From a virus, in the IMG/VR virus record IMGVR_UViG_3300043256_000021, positions 1 to 20,437 of that record: 20,437 nt of DNA; one strand, 5' to 3'. Below the pieces are notes generated by a model. That model was not told the origin of the DNA and searched no databases. It was given only the letters and a program-made list of their open reading frames with translations. The number at the start of each line of letters is the position of its first letter. The first letter of the stretch is position 1. The position numbers and the translations under genes are program-made. This document shows positions 9,001 through 16,607 of this stretch, piece by piece.

Positions 9001-10404
9001 CTGCACAATGCCAGGGTCCACATTCCTGAGGCTAGGAATTTCCTCGACCACATTCGCATACGAGCCAGACTCAGCGATGAACTCGAACACGCCCTTCTTT
9101 CTCGCTGTGGCTATTAGGCCATCATGCGACTTGGCGAAGGCGGTCCACAGGATACGGGACGCGCGGCCACGTACACCAGTAGGAAGGCCTATCGCTATTG
9201 CTGCCTTCCTGGATCGGAACGGTACGAACTGCCGTGCAACCGCACGGAACCTAGATCCACCACGGACCACATCATCGATCATAGCTGCAGCCCTAACAGC
9301 CTTCAGCCCTGACAGGCTAGCAAGGGCGATGTTGGCAGGATCAATGAAGATATCGATGCCAGCACCGGCAAGCCCGGTGAACGTATACCAACCATCGGTA
9401 CCTACGTCATGCCCAAGGGAAAGGGCCATCGTCTCCTCAAGCTGCAACTCCTTGCGGTACCAGGCGTCTGCGGGATCAGAGGCTGCGGTCCACAAGGAAC
9501 CCAGCACTTCGTCCTGAATCCAATCGGCAGGGTTTGAGAAGACATGGGCACCCACACGACCGAACTTACCCCAAAAGGACTGGTCGTTCTCAGTGGCATA
9601 GATAGAGGATGCTTCCTGTGCAACCCAATTAGCAAACTCGATCTGATCCTCAAGAGAGTTCAGCGGCCTAACATCAAGGTACGCTGCCGATAGGGCGAAT
9701 ACACGCTTCTGTTCCTTCTCGGATAGACCCGCAAGAGATACTACCAGCATGTCCTTCGTCGTGGGATCTAGCTGATTCCCGAACGTAGCATAGAACTGAT
9801 CACCTATGTCTGACTGCATGAGGTATGTAGTTGAGGCCTGCAAGGCGAACTCTGGTACACTCAAGCCCATGAGTTCTGCACCAATCTGTTCTGAGATCCC
9901 GGCGAAGCCGAACCCATTACGGGTAGTGACCATCAGTTCAGGGTACATGACCAGGAACCTGTCTGCTAGCTGAAGCTCGTAGGCGTATTCAGGGTCAAGC
10001 TGCTGCGTCTGTACGAGCGCCCAATTCAGATACTCGGTGCTGCGGAACAGCGCCTCCGTCGAATCCATAGTTGGGGAACGGGCATCATCCTGATCCCCCA
10101 TACCCTGATCAAGGGCGAACATGCGCCGTGCCTGCTCGTCCCGCCAGTTCGTGACGTTACGGAACCCTTCACCAACACCGACAGGGAGGGAGCGGTCGAT
10201 GACATGCATCGACTGTCTCTCACCGTTCTCGGCACGGTACTTCACATAGGCCTCGTACTCTGCGGGTGAAGCCTTACCGTATACCCACGGATCATTCAGG
10301 GCATCTTGAACACCCTGAAGCCGACCCTCATCTTCTCCTAGGTGGAGGGATGCTCGGTCGGAAAGACCCGTAGTGGGCTGTACTTCTTCGCTATCCTCTG
10401 CCAT
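3037..10404 (-). CDS. Giant multidomain phage protein (2455 aa), ParB/Srx-like motif; polyvalent or injected virion protein candidate
   Basis: This single uninterrupted frame takes up over a third of the window. The ATG at 10404 (MAEDSEEVQP) overlaps the previous gene by 14 bases and has GGAAC about 7 bases upstream; a GTG at 10434 in frame has no ribosome site. Around residues 575-655 lies a segment that ends its core with DPNTGETILGDGNHRVTAL. The GDGNHR box (631-636) is the hallmark of ParB/sulfiredoxin-fold domains, which bind or cleave nucleotides or DNA. Further on, residues 1545-1551 read FPFFAAQ inside a helical stretch (PYLKKMNEIFPFFAAQYEIV), a pattern reminiscent of the helical domains of large polyvalent phage proteins. 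No T7-like RNA polymerase motif, lysozyme motif or zinc-protease motif was seen. Polyvalent proteins are giant, multidomain and thought to enter the cell with phage DNA. Position between portal and scaffold agrees with a virion protein. The gene is certain; the role is inference. Confidence 0.75.
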   Translation of the reverse strand: MAEDSEEVQPTTGLSDRASLHLGEDEGRLQGVQDALNDPWVYGKASPAEYEAYVKYRAENGERQSMHVIDRSLPVGVGEGFRNVTNWRDEQARRMFALDQGMGDQDDARSPTMDSTEALFRSTEYLNWALVQTQQLDPEYAYELQLADRFLVMYPELMVTTRNGFGFAGISEQIGAELMGLSVPEFALQASTTYLMQSDIGDQFYATFGNQLDPTTKDMLVVSLAGLSEKEQKRVFALSAAYLDVRPLNSLEDQIEFANWVAQEASSIYATENDQSFWGKFGRVGAHVFSNPADWIQDEVLGSLWTAASDPADAWYRKELQLEETMALSLGHDVGTDGWYTFTGLAGAGIDIFIDPANIALASLSGLKAVRAAAMIDDVVRGGSRFRAVARQFVPFRSRKAAIAIGLPTGVRGRASRILWTAFAKSHDGLIATARKKGVFEFIAESGSYANVVEEIPSLRNVDPGIVQMLLRRTDPAEIEDLYSAALRGSLLDPTSMSHTNVLAEEIDAASDVKRILTDLDPRTFTAGDIAAVNGGGLYHNFPIQLVDESAALTEAAVRSKLAPSGKMSVDELFSMREIDVRASEDIIKGTGDIRIDALKASIDETGFVPKDTDEAIQILVDPNTGETILGDGNHRVTALQELGRGEDELNVTVRFMSTEVIAANATKVEDLGGSTTFFPSQFPDFKPSGSLGSAIDPLVEGGIVSYVAKGDTQIKNLNPGSAGFDRAIAWIKRNTKYKNNGIRPDGSIRKDALQAYLKANNIDVATVNGTAVFADLEGLRDAGKITQFAGGGAQHAGLSEASNKLRIAAYERRMIAPKGDTVSKWVISDMPTRVGSKMDDIFFWRKKFGVFSGKKYSEANFLVRKARGLVASVFLDDTPARIATGYANRQDGVRDLTRLLTQMNVDPDLVRRSIDAYMDDPSQAQVLQILRNAADDLGDEEIMLGLLKFNQKSTSELEYAVINNSEQLTSGLRVDGSEGLQPLLPSQTRQFVQLPEQRAFSAHIRRVKRATNRVFKSRNRGWGRDKTNRQKIIDDFGATLGTKSEPAARWAAMTLDEQFATAYAVVRPRASGLGDGLGYAARFGQSFGESWGRLRNAFSVSMLAWRPIGWMGNEMLDNAWRASMADGLSFFTHPFRSVTAIHASRNIGRAMEERTLYQAATAGVRAILNAADEPAVMLDRVAEIIPDVRRYVGVADDAAAQADDIRKFLNTELITSTDAIKVLDDSLAQALFRQRKGYEAAQKYNLPMNVKGELFDPNWDEVALTGMEQNFTTEVASASYRHEWAIGTRRSPELLEGYTTAIGNIWARDLRDPAALAYLEQVGRVGAGGTDNAYAARKFVNSGSWNVMEEPIKNMARFDGMSVDSMTDLQLAEWYFKNKIGPYVDDIFGDVLTPENVNALRRGGFVSEINGVNYIVDVDDPDTIADLIQAANGTDFKLPQSVVGVVNPRGVFGYGKEADGWKTPLKSYNQWALNKFGHELPAQLQRRPAFITTFKRYKENYIRLGMTEEGANFAANQKALEHVQKTFFFVEAQTPYLKKMNEIFPFFAAQYEIVKAWTWNIPAAQGGMGIGHARMLRTFDHVFTTLKRNGLLQPRYDRDGAVVGWDMQFAADPHTDNLVGQAVSRAGHLALMAPAILVEQIAEIFTSADLDLTPDEVNFRFNHPYEFFGRGGGTLPTARMQFGLNPAMAYPASALTAQLPFTSTSEPSVVGDETNLELYLATENVTDKTEFLTANRAVLLESGAVSEEQFMQLQSGTLGFSTITVPAGITFMHPGTTLAGQFIKNLLFPYGMTDSLQEVVSDYTPRVVSNMARTIGLWLNDGEDGAAMWLPNTLMGPTGRTGMGTARADAIIMLEMQTGVLTRSGEIAEEMISKEVDSSEWLALQDELHAIDDLIAKETKEIAASRSFLQTVYGVIMPFNPKMPDEAATLRQYYHQSRVTAEQWSEGNPMPTPFDSGNARDAWSMVAAWAADDTGSAAKLEFLRQHGGRSSILAAIAPRTYWGGTGLPVWAADITEYFAQVEAGEILPLPIDVLRYKIRSMLIQVEREMIYIEEYGNDPMRQAQLMIQDGARQKDISELYDEKWRALEMEDEIVNDGAWAEHSLKVADNYVDFAHNNQVEIIEAMDIAMQEIELDLFPSDPQEARRIRGMLIGIRDSAYAAVDVYNDGRYADWEVSPRQQIINEYWTAWGDYSDELQLQYAKVEDADTGEELTTAYNSIARWRRENSGREIIIAGVAFASPAARSWNAMDYDHKKSLADAKLADKLEWLSWEDVDHIIEIYPEAKAYLPTTEIARQIFDWKSDQDALLARKYRIGGGYIEMNDGSRKARDDHQNRINDEFDRRLRAEGEFGVLENISNYPIENFEQFGALPISMEWLVPYAVAVHRQLNALEKSPLSNAGHVQQRWVFSKVQEQFIGRPDLRDEFITWGMRVFQESTVEAIVAQLLGNYKGDLE

Positions 10405-10882
10405 TGAACTGTTCCAAACGGGTATCAAAGTCACGCTGTCTGATCAAGGCTGCCTTGGTGCCCGTAGGGCGATTCATCTCCTGTGTGATTCTCTGTACGA
10501 ATGCCCTCTGCAACAGCCCGCTTGATGTCGGTGATACCGCCAGGCGGCGTAGCAGTGGCAGCCAGTTGGTGAAGCTGATCTTGTTCTCTAGTGGTGCGGT
10601 GCCGGCCCCTGCGAGGTTGCCACCAATCTTAGCACCAGCGAACTCTACCGCATCCGGTGCAGCGAACTGACTGTCGCCAGCTACTGGCTGCGCCTGTGGG
10701 GTAGCGGCAACAGTTACCGTCTGCGACTGCTGGGTGTCCTGTATGGCCTGCTGTCCAGCTTCAAGCTCCTGCACGTCGCCCTGCTGCAAGGAAGACCCAT
10801 CGGACAAGCCGGGGGTACCGTCAAGGTCATGCCTCTTCGAGTCCTTGCCAACACCCTTTGATCTGACTGGTGAGTTAGCCAT
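10391..10882 (-). CDS. Small Gln/Pro-rich protein after portal, 163 aa, unknown
   Basis: The ATG at 10882 lies one base beyond the portal stop codon and has AGGAG seven bases upstream, inside the end of the portal gene. The first 95 residues are rich in Gln, Ser, Ala and Pro and look disordered (QQSQTVTVAATPQAQPVAG). The C-terminal 60 residues are basic and probably helical (NWLPLLRRLAVSPTSSGLLQRA). No known domain was recognised. The end overlaps the start of the giant gene by 14 bases, so the two are probably co-translated. A linker, chaperone or minor virion role next to the portal is possible but unproven. Confidence 0.6.
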   Translation of the reverse strand: MANSPVRSKGVGKDSKRHDLDGTPGLSDGSSLQQGDVQELEAGQQAIQDTQQSQTVTVAATPQAQPVAGDSQFAAPDAVEFAGAKIGGNLAGAGTAPLENKISFTNWLPLLRRLAVSPTSSGLLQRAFVQRITQEMNRPTGTKAALIRQRDFDTRLEQFNGRG

Positions 10883-10883
10883 G

Positions 10884-12557
10884 CTATGCTCCTAGGAGGG
10901 CTTGCGGCGGTACGCCCGGTAGTGCCTCCGCTGGTGCGGTGGCTTCCGGAGGCGGCTGGGTCAGGCCGGTTTCGGGTACCGGCTGCTCCACAGCCTGCTG
11001 CGACTGAGCAACGAACGCCTCCTCGTACTTGATAACGGCCTCGGACCAGGACAGGCCATCCTTTTCCATCTTGGTGCGGAACTTGGCCCACAGCACCATG
11101 TCGATAGCGCCGTTCTGCGCCTGTGCAAGGAACCCTTCCATAGCTATATTGTCGATCTTGTCGAGGTCAAGTTCTCGCATGATGCGCTGGGCGTCGTTTC
11201 CGCCAGGCATCGATTCGATCGCCATCCTCTTCGGTTTGAGTTCACCCTGCCAAGCCTGTACATTCTCAAGGAACGACTGATACGATCCACCAACTCCAAA
11301 TCCATAAGCGACTCGGACGCCTCTGCGTCCATTGATATCCTTCGCAGGCGTGTACTCTTCGACATTGCGCTGACCCTTGATCGTAACGGAGATGGACTTC
11401 TTATCCCCACCGTACAGTAGCTCATCCATCTCAAGGCTGACAGCCACAAGGTCCTGATACCCTGCCTGTATCGCATCCCAAAAGCGAGCAACCGAGTTGT
11501 CTACCGAATCGTTCAGAGAGTCGAGGGTCTTAGCGCCCACGTAGGCACCCTTCCCGTCAACCTCACCCTGACGAACCTCGGGGTTCCGGTTCAGGATTCG
11601 CTGATACTTCTCCAGAGTACTCAAGTCTCTGTCAACCTGAATGTTAGCTGGCGGGGTAAGCTGACCGATCTGTCCGTGCTCGCTGAGCGTAGCTACGGCA
11701 TTCGGACCAAGCGTCAACTCCCCCGTCAGACCCTTCACCCACGTGATCGGATAGATGACCCGATCCAGGTAGGCGATCTTCTGTGTGATGATGCGGGACA
11801 CCGCAACCATCAGCGAAATCTGTTCCTTGAACTGTGACTTGCCAGTCTTGTTCGGGGAGAACGTGGAACGGTACACACCTGGCACCATGCCCAGCCCGTG
11901 CTGCGCCACCTTCTGCCCATCCGGACCGACCTGTGCCCATACCTGGTCGTCCAAGTACTCGTACACAATCACGTCAGACTGCACAACCTTGCCTTCCTTG
12001 TCTACGCCACGGGCTAAACCCAGGCGTACCGCCTCTGATCTGATCATCTTCGTCTCGAAGATCAGATCAGACAGTTCATCAATGTAGGAACCGATGCGCC
12101 GCTTCGCACCGGGGAAACAGTTGCGGGGGTCACGAGCCTCGAACCGAGGCGTCTTAGACTTGCCGTCAGGCACAACGATAGCTACGAACTTGCCCAACCC
12201 CACTAGATTCCATGCGTTAGTGAACAGGAACGCCGAATCGAACGGCCTAGCGTCCTGGAAATATCCGGTAACGATCTTCTCCAGCTTCGCCGCCTTCCGA
12301 ATGGAGGCCTGCGACAGGTTCATAGGATCAACCTGCACCTCAGGGGCACGTGCAACGGTCTGCGCAAGGTCATCCCATGCGAGACTGATGAAGTTGACTT
12401 CATGCCTAGGCGTGTTCTTGGGGAAGAAGTCCACAAACTCCTGTGGTAGCTCACCCTCATACACGCTAGCAAGGTTGAACATATCTTCAAGATCATCGGC
12501 CATTGCGGCCTTACGTACCTGAACAGTTGCTCTCAGGCTTGCATACAATTTGGACAA
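10884..12557 (-). CDS. Portal protein
   Basis: A 557-residue product directly after the large terminase, the usual place and size for the dodecameric portal, through which DNA is packaged and ejected. The start is taken as TTG at 12557, because GGAG sits six bases before it; the first in-frame ATG (12503) has a poorer site. The central region is portal-like: a basic segment near residue 148 (GAKRRIGSYIDELSD), a core (FSPNKTGKSQFKEQISLMVA), and a long helical stretch ending LDSLNDSVDNSVARFWDAI before the crown-like C-terminus. The last 45 residues are a Pro/Gln/Ala tail. P2 lies just upstream and gives a leader of only about 14 bases. The assignment rests on synteny and general features; no single diagnostic residue exists for this family. 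Confidence 0.75.
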   Translation of the reverse strand: MSKLYASLRATVQVRKAAMADDLEDMFNLASVYEGELPQEFVDFFPKNTPRHEVNFISLAWDDLAQTVARAPEVQVDPMNLSQASIRKAAKLEKIVTGYFQDARPFDSAFLFTNAWNLVGLGKFVAIVVPDGKSKTPRFEARDPRNCFPGAKRRIGSYIDELSDLIFETKMIRSEAVRLGLARGVDKEGKVVQSDVIVYEYLDDQVWAQVGPDGQKVAQHGLGMVPGVYRSTFSPNKTGKSQFKEQISLMVAVSRIITQKIAYLDRVIYPITWVKGLTGELTLGPNAVATLSEHGQIGQLTPPANIQVDRDLSTLEKYQRILNRNPEVRQGEVDGKGAYVGAKTLDSLNDSVDNSVARFWDAIQAGYQDLVAVSLEMDELLYGGDKKSISVTIKGQRNVEEYTPAKDINGRRGVRVAYGFGVGGSYQSFLENVQAWQGELKPKRMAIESMPGGNDAQRIMRELDLDKIDNIAMEGFLAQAQNGAIDMVLWAKFRTKMEKDGLSWSEAVIKYEEAFVAQSQQAVEQPVPETGLTQPPPEATAPAEALPGVPPQALLGA

Positions 12558-12573
12558 GGTATTCTCCGTTGCT

Positions 12574-12612
12574 CGTTAGTGTAACAACCAAATCGGGATT
12601 TTATTCCCAATT
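12574..12612 (-). promoter_or_regulatory. Promoter-like motif copy P2 (leftward, before portal)
   Basis: The minus strand has GGGAATA (12608-12602), 16 bases, then GTTACAC with TACACT at 12583-12578. The GGGAATAA encodes the last residues and stop of the terminase gene (TGG GAA TAA), so promoter and coding end are merged. Between the two boxes it agrees with copy P1 at nearly every base, far more than chance allows. Predicted transcription starts about 14 bases before the TTG of the portal gene. Confidence 0.68.
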
Positions 12613-14541
12613 CCGTAGTGTGTCTAGGTTTATTGTTACTTGCTGGTCAAGTATGTGTTGTGGTGCATTCGGGTCTAGTTGCTTAGGGGCTATGATCCTT
12701 GAAACATCTATCAGTGCAGCAATAGAAAGATCAGCTAGCCAAAGCCCCATCACAGTATCATTGGGTTCTGCTGGGTAGCGAACCAACTGTGACAGCAAAG
12801 CTTCCGCCTTCTGTCTGTCTTGTGGTAGATTATAGGGCACAGAAAACCGTCCTTGTTCCATATGTCGGGACAATAGTGGAATACCCATCGAAGGGTCCCA
12901 CTTCGTGTCTGTTGTGAACCATTCGTCAATGATGAACCTATGCTTGAGAGACGCTTCCTTGAGACGGGGGTCCCTGGCAAGCGCCTTCTGATAGGCGTTG
13001 ATCTCGATACGTACCCTATCTACCCTGAACGTCGATGCGTACAGGCCGATAGTGTCAGGATGCATCTCTGGTGACTGGCGCTTATGCCAATAGTCCACAA
13101 GATACCTGCGCTCGCACACCTTGCAAGCCTGCAGCACAATGAGGGCAGACTCCGAAGTTCCCTTTTTCTCCCCCGAGGCAGGGTCAAACCCTATAACACA
13201 GAACAGGTTGTGCGGCGATCCGCAACAGAACTGTACCTTGTATCCGAATGAACGATTGTAATCAAGTACGCCAGAGCGCTCCTCATAATGATTGAACGGT
13301 AGATACAGGCCCGTATCGGGGCTAGGAACAGGCTGAGGGTACGGATGCCTGATGACTTCTGGCCGGAAGTACTGCAACATGGACTGCGAAGCGTCCTGAT
13401 TGTAGCAAACCTCATAGGTGATGTCGCCCAGGGAGCGACGAAACTGCTCCAAGTAGTTGAACGTACGCATAGAGGCCCACAGAAGGCAGTGTTCGCCGTG
13501 GCGATCCTTCTCTTCCATGTCATCCTCAAGGGGCAGGCATACCTCATAATCGTGAGCCTTCTGCTTCACGAAGAAGATGTCGTTGTCATGGTCGTCATCC
13601 ATAGCCTGATAGGCATCCCCGGTAGGAGATGGCTGATGAGAGCCAATCCCGAGCAGGGGTGTCCACGGTTCACGGCGGGTCATAAGCTGAGACTTAACCC
13701 ACAGCACATCGTTAAACACCTGGGTTGGGGACAGGGATGCCTTCAGGTCGAACATATCGTCACCAAAGATGAAGTCAGCATCGAGGGACAGGATCGTGAC
13801 GCCCTTGCCGATAGCGGTTAGTGTCGGTGTACGCATGCGAGTTACACGGGTAGAAACCACGAACGAATTCTCGGACCATGATCCTTCGTTCTCGAACGGT
13901 CCGTAGTACTCAATCAGCTTCTCATTCGATTCTAGTTCAAGCTTCACGAACTTGACAGTCAGCTTGGAGATGTCGAGCTTACCTCCGCACCACAGGATAC
14001 GAATGTCCGGATTGCGGCAGATCAGCCAGAGGATAACATGGGCAGCCAGGTCCGACTTGCCGAATCTCGGTGGTGCAAGCAGGAAGATGGTAAGCATCTG
14101 TTCCGGATCTTTCACCCACTCGTTCAGGTCTACGTCGTTGAGGGCTTCGGTCAGGCCCAGGTAGTCGATTACCCATTGTGGCGGCACTTCCTTTAAGGCT
14201 AGGGTACGCACCAAATAGAACCATGCCAACTGGTGCTTCGGAGTTTCGTAGCGGAGGTTACGTGGGGCACGAAACATCGTGGACCGAAACTCAGGAAAGT
14301 TGTCAGGTTCTAAGAGGCGTTCCGCTTCGGGTTCGTATTCTTCTGTGCGTGCACCATCTGCTGCATTGGCGGCGAGGTCATTCTTGATGGTGGCGTTAAC
14401 CGGGGGCTTCTTGAGGTCGAAATGGTCCATCACAGCAAGGCCAATGCGCTTCAGCGACCATTGGCCTTTCAATCCCAACTCGAACCGCACAGTCCTCGAC
14501 GCAATGAAGCGACGACGACTGTGCGTGTTGTAGTCCTTCAT
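12601..14541 (-). CDS. terL: Terminase large subunit (DNA-packaging ATPase/nuclease)
   Basis: A 646-residue two-domain motor protein. The ATPase half has a Walker A loop APPRFGKS (residues 156-163), a variant lacking the usual first glycine, and a Walker B stretch DFIFGDD ending at residues 261-262. The nuclease half shows the three expected acidic positions of the RNase-H-like fold: D453 in GFDPASG, E513 in RIEINAYQ and D604 in LADLS. The protein powers packaging at the portal and cuts the concatemer. The ATG at 14541 directly abuts the stop of the repeat-protein gene (TAA then ATG), with only a weak AGAGAG upstream, so translation is probably coupled. No small terminase gene was recognised next to it. 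Confidence 0.9.
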   Translation of the reverse strand: MKDYNTHSRRRFIASRTVRFELGLKGQWSLKRIGLAVMDHFDLKKPPVNATIKNDLAANAADGARTEEYEPEAERLLEPDNFPEFRSTMFRAPRNLRYETPKHQLAWFYLVRTLALKEVPPQWVIDYLGLTEALNDVDLNEWVKDPEQMLTIFLLAPPRFGKSDLAAHVILWLICRNPDIRILWCGGKLDISKLTVKFVKLELESNEKLIEYYGPFENEGSWSENSFVVSTRVTRMRTPTLTAIGKGVTILSLDADFIFGDDMFDLKASLSPTQVFNDVLWVKSQLMTRREPWTPLLGIGSHQPSPTGDAYQAMDDDHDNDIFFVKQKAHDYEVCLPLEDDMEEKDRHGEHCLLWASMRTFNYLEQFRRSLGDITYEVCYNQDASQSMLQYFRPEVIRHPYPQPVPSPDTGLYLPFNHYEERSGVLDYNRSFGYKVQFCCGSPHNLFCVIGFDPASGEKKGTSESALIVLQACKVCERRYLVDYWHKRQSPEMHPDTIGLYASTFRVDRVRIEINAYQKALARDPRLKEASLKHRFIIDEWFTTDTKWDPSMGIPLLSRHMEQGRFSVPYNLPQDRQKAEALLSQLVRYPAEPNDTVMGLWLADLSIAALIDVSRIIAPKQLDPNAPQHILDQQVTINLDTLRNWE

Positions 14542-16455
14542 TTACTCTCTGTCGCTAGAGCTTCCTGTGGCTCTCGCCGCAACAACCACTGTATGGCTGA
14601 GCGAAGTCACTGTAGACGTAATCTTTGCTATATCCCCTACCGGGTCTGTAAACACGACCACGAACGGATTCTTACGTGTGCCTGAGCCGGTAACCGCAAT
14701 GTTGGCGATGTTGGACAGCGCTGTAAGGCGAGTGTCGATCAGTGCCGCATTGGCCGAGTACGCAATAGCTGCAGTCGTCTGTCCAGCATACGATAGTGTA
14801 AATGTGCCAGTATCACCGTCTACGACGATTTCCTGAGTCTCATTCACATTACTAACGCCAGTGGTATCTTCCACAACGCTGACCGTGACTGCCGCACCCG
14901 TAAGGGCTGTGGTGTCTGCTGTCATTATCGCCAGGTCCGCACCGCCAGGGGTCACGAACTCTACGGTGTACGGTCCACCGGCAGAGCCGGTAACGGTAGC
15001 GGCCGTAATCGAGGACAGCAACTCAAGTGCTGTCTCAAGGTCTGCGGCTGATACGTTGTACGCAACGCCGCTCGACATCTCCTGACTGTCATATGTCAGC
15101 TTGTATGTGCCGCCTGTACCGTTGTTTACGGTCACGACCTGCTGCTCATTCACTGCATCAACACCTGGGGTGTCGTCTGCAACAGTGGCGGTAGCCGTAA
15201 TCGTAAGGCTGTCGGTTGTGGTAATCTCGGCTTCCACACCTGACGGATCGGTGAACGCAATCGTCCACGGATCACCGGAAGTACCTGTACCCGTAACCGC
15301 AACCGTAGTAATCGAACTAATCAGTTCGAGCGCCGTCTTTAGGTCCGCAGCACTCACATCCCAAGCGATACCTGCTGTGGTCTGAGCTTCATGCGTTACG
15401 GTGAACGTGCCGCCATCAGCAAGGCCACGATGTATCGTCTGAATCTCATTCACAAGGTCAACACCCGGAGTCGCTACTGCGATAGTAGTAGAAGAATCCA
15501 GAAGGTTGGCATCGTCGGCTGTAATGGCTCCAACGTTACCCGCAGGATCAGCGAACGTGATGATCCACTTATCGCCCACATCCCCAACACCGGATACTTC
15601 CACATCTGTAATGGTGCTGAGTTCCTCTAGTTCGGTTTCTAGATTATCAGCAGCGATGTCATAGTTAAGCGGATCGGTTGTCTGACCGCCAAAGGTCAGG
15701 GTAAAGTTGCCGCCTGTAGAACCATTGTGAATGTTGACAATCTCGTACACGTTGTCTGCGCCTTGCTGCGTAGTGGCAATCGTAGTCGAACCAGCGAGCG
15801 TGGCGTCCACGATAGCTACTGACACCGCACCTGCATCCCCTGCCGGGTCTGCGAAGGTGATAATCCACGGGGAACCTGACGTACCTGCACCGGCCACCGC
15901 AACGTCCGTCACACCGTCAATGTTCGTGAAGTTTGTATCCACAGTAGCAGAGTTGGCGTCGTACGCTGTTGAAGCTGAGTCGTTTCCGCCGAACCCGAAC
16001 GTGATGTTTCCGGTGTCGGCATCTGTGTAGATCGAAGTAACCTGATATACGTTAGCTACGCCCTTCACCGATTCGGCAAGGGTTACGCTAGACGTAACAA
16101 GGCTAGCCCCGTCAGCGGTCATAAGCGCAATATCGCCAGCGTCGTCATCGAATGCTACGTCCCAATCACCAGTAGAACCAGTAACGTTCACTGTGGTAAC
16201 CGTAGAAAAGTCGGCTTCGATCCTTGTCTTAAGGGTGGCTGCTACCGCATCAAATGCGATGGCGCTTGTCGTGTCACTGCCTAGCGTGAGCGTAAACGTC
16301 CCGCCAAAGGCATCGTGAGTAACAGTTTGTACTTCTAGTATCTCGTCGGTACCAGACGACCTAACGTCAATCACAGCACTGCCATCAGCAGTAGCCCTAT
16401 CTTCGGGCCGTCCACGGGTGCGACCCGGACGTTTCCCGAAATGTACTGTAGGCAT
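14542..16455 (-). CDS. Six-repeat beta-rich phage surface/decoration-like protein, 637 aa
   Basis: The start is the ATG at 16455 (MPTVHFGKRPGRTRGRPED), with a perfect AGGAGG 8 bases upstream; the frame extends to 16503 but that start has no ribosome site. After a 36-residue basic leader come six tandem repeats at about 37-132, 133-232, 233-331, 332-431, 432-533 and 534-637. Each has the pattern VNExQ, then GGTFTLTxxGQTT, then AIAYDxxAADLxTxLExLSxI, then VxVTGxGTxGxPWxIxFxDPxG, then a Thr/Ser-rich end. This beta-rich repeat is common in phage and bacterial surface proteins and is probably an Ig-like or similar sandwich. Repeats may serve in capsid decoration, fibres or adhesion to the cell. 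Its position just before terL, with its own promoter-like copy P1, suggests high late expression. The specific role is inferred. Confidence 0.75.
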   Translation of the reverse strand: MPTVHFGKRPGRTRGRPEDRATADGSAVIDVRSSGTDEILEVQTVTHDAFGGTFTLTLGSDTTSAIAFDAVAATLKTRIEADFSTVTTVNVTGSTGDWDVAFDDDAGDIALMTADGASLVTSSVTLAESVKGVANVYQVTSIYTDADTGNITFGFGGNDSASTAYDANSATVDTNFTNIDGVTDVAVAGAGTSGSPWIITFADPAGDAGAVSVAIVDATLAGSTTIATTQQGADNVYEIVNIHNGSTGGNFTLTFGGQTTDPLNYDIAADNLETELEELSTITDVEVSGVGDVGDKWIITFADPAGNVGAITADDANLLDSSTTIAVATPGVDLVNEIQTIHRGLADGGTFTVTHEAQTTAGIAWDVSAADLKTALELISSITTVAVTGTGTSGDPWTIAFTDPSGVEAEITTTDSLTITATATVADDTPGVDAVNEQQVVTVNNGTGGTYKLTYDSQEMSSGVAYNVSAADLETALELLSSITAATVTGSAGGPYTVEFVTPGGADLAIMTADTTALTGAAVTVSVVEDTTGVSNVNETQEIVVDGDTGTFTLSYAGQTTAAIAYSANAALIDTRLTALSNIANIAVTGSGTRKNPFVVVFTDPVGDIAKITSTVTSLSHTVVVAARATGSSSDRE

Positions 16456-16489
16456 AGGTAGACCTCCTAGGAATATCCTTGCATATGCA

Positions 16490-16528
16490 ATAGTGTATAA
16501 CAACTAAATCAGGATTTTATTCCCACTA
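16490..16528 (-). promoter_or_regulatory. Promoter-like motif copy P1 (leftward, before repeat protein)
   Basis: The minus strand has GGGAATA (16524-16518), 16 bases, then GTTATAC with TATACA at 16499-16494. The bases GATAGT directly upstream also occur at copy P5. It lies between a terminator and the AGGAGG-preceded start at 16455, the classical position for a promoter. The expected leader is about 30 bases. Confidence 0.72.
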
Positions 16529-16537
16529 TCTGTTACA

Positions 16538-16566
16538 CACAAGAAAGCCCCCCGTTAGGAGGGGCT
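16538..16566 (-). terminator. Rho-independent terminator after the holin-like gene
   Basis: Read leftward, the sequence forms a GC-rich stem (AGCCCCTCC with GGGGGGCT, one bulged base, short loop, 566-546) followed at once by TTTCTTGTG. It ends the small-gene unit just upstream of P1. A second, smaller hairpin (CGGTGC/GCACCG, 586-602) lies between it and the holin-like stop codon and has no T run. Confidence 0.75.
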
Positions 16567-16607
16567 CCTCGCTCTTGCGTAGCAGCGGTGCAGAGAGCAC
16601 CGATGTA

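Noticed and set aside
5659-9517. Plus-strand frames of up to 229 codons opposite the giant gene
   Set aside because: They lie antisense to a certain 2455-codon gene, lack ribosome sites and have shadow-like composition.
10405-10434. Upstream GTG start for the giant gene
   Set aside because: No ribosome site precedes it, while the ATG at 10404 has one and begins a typical acidic N-terminus.
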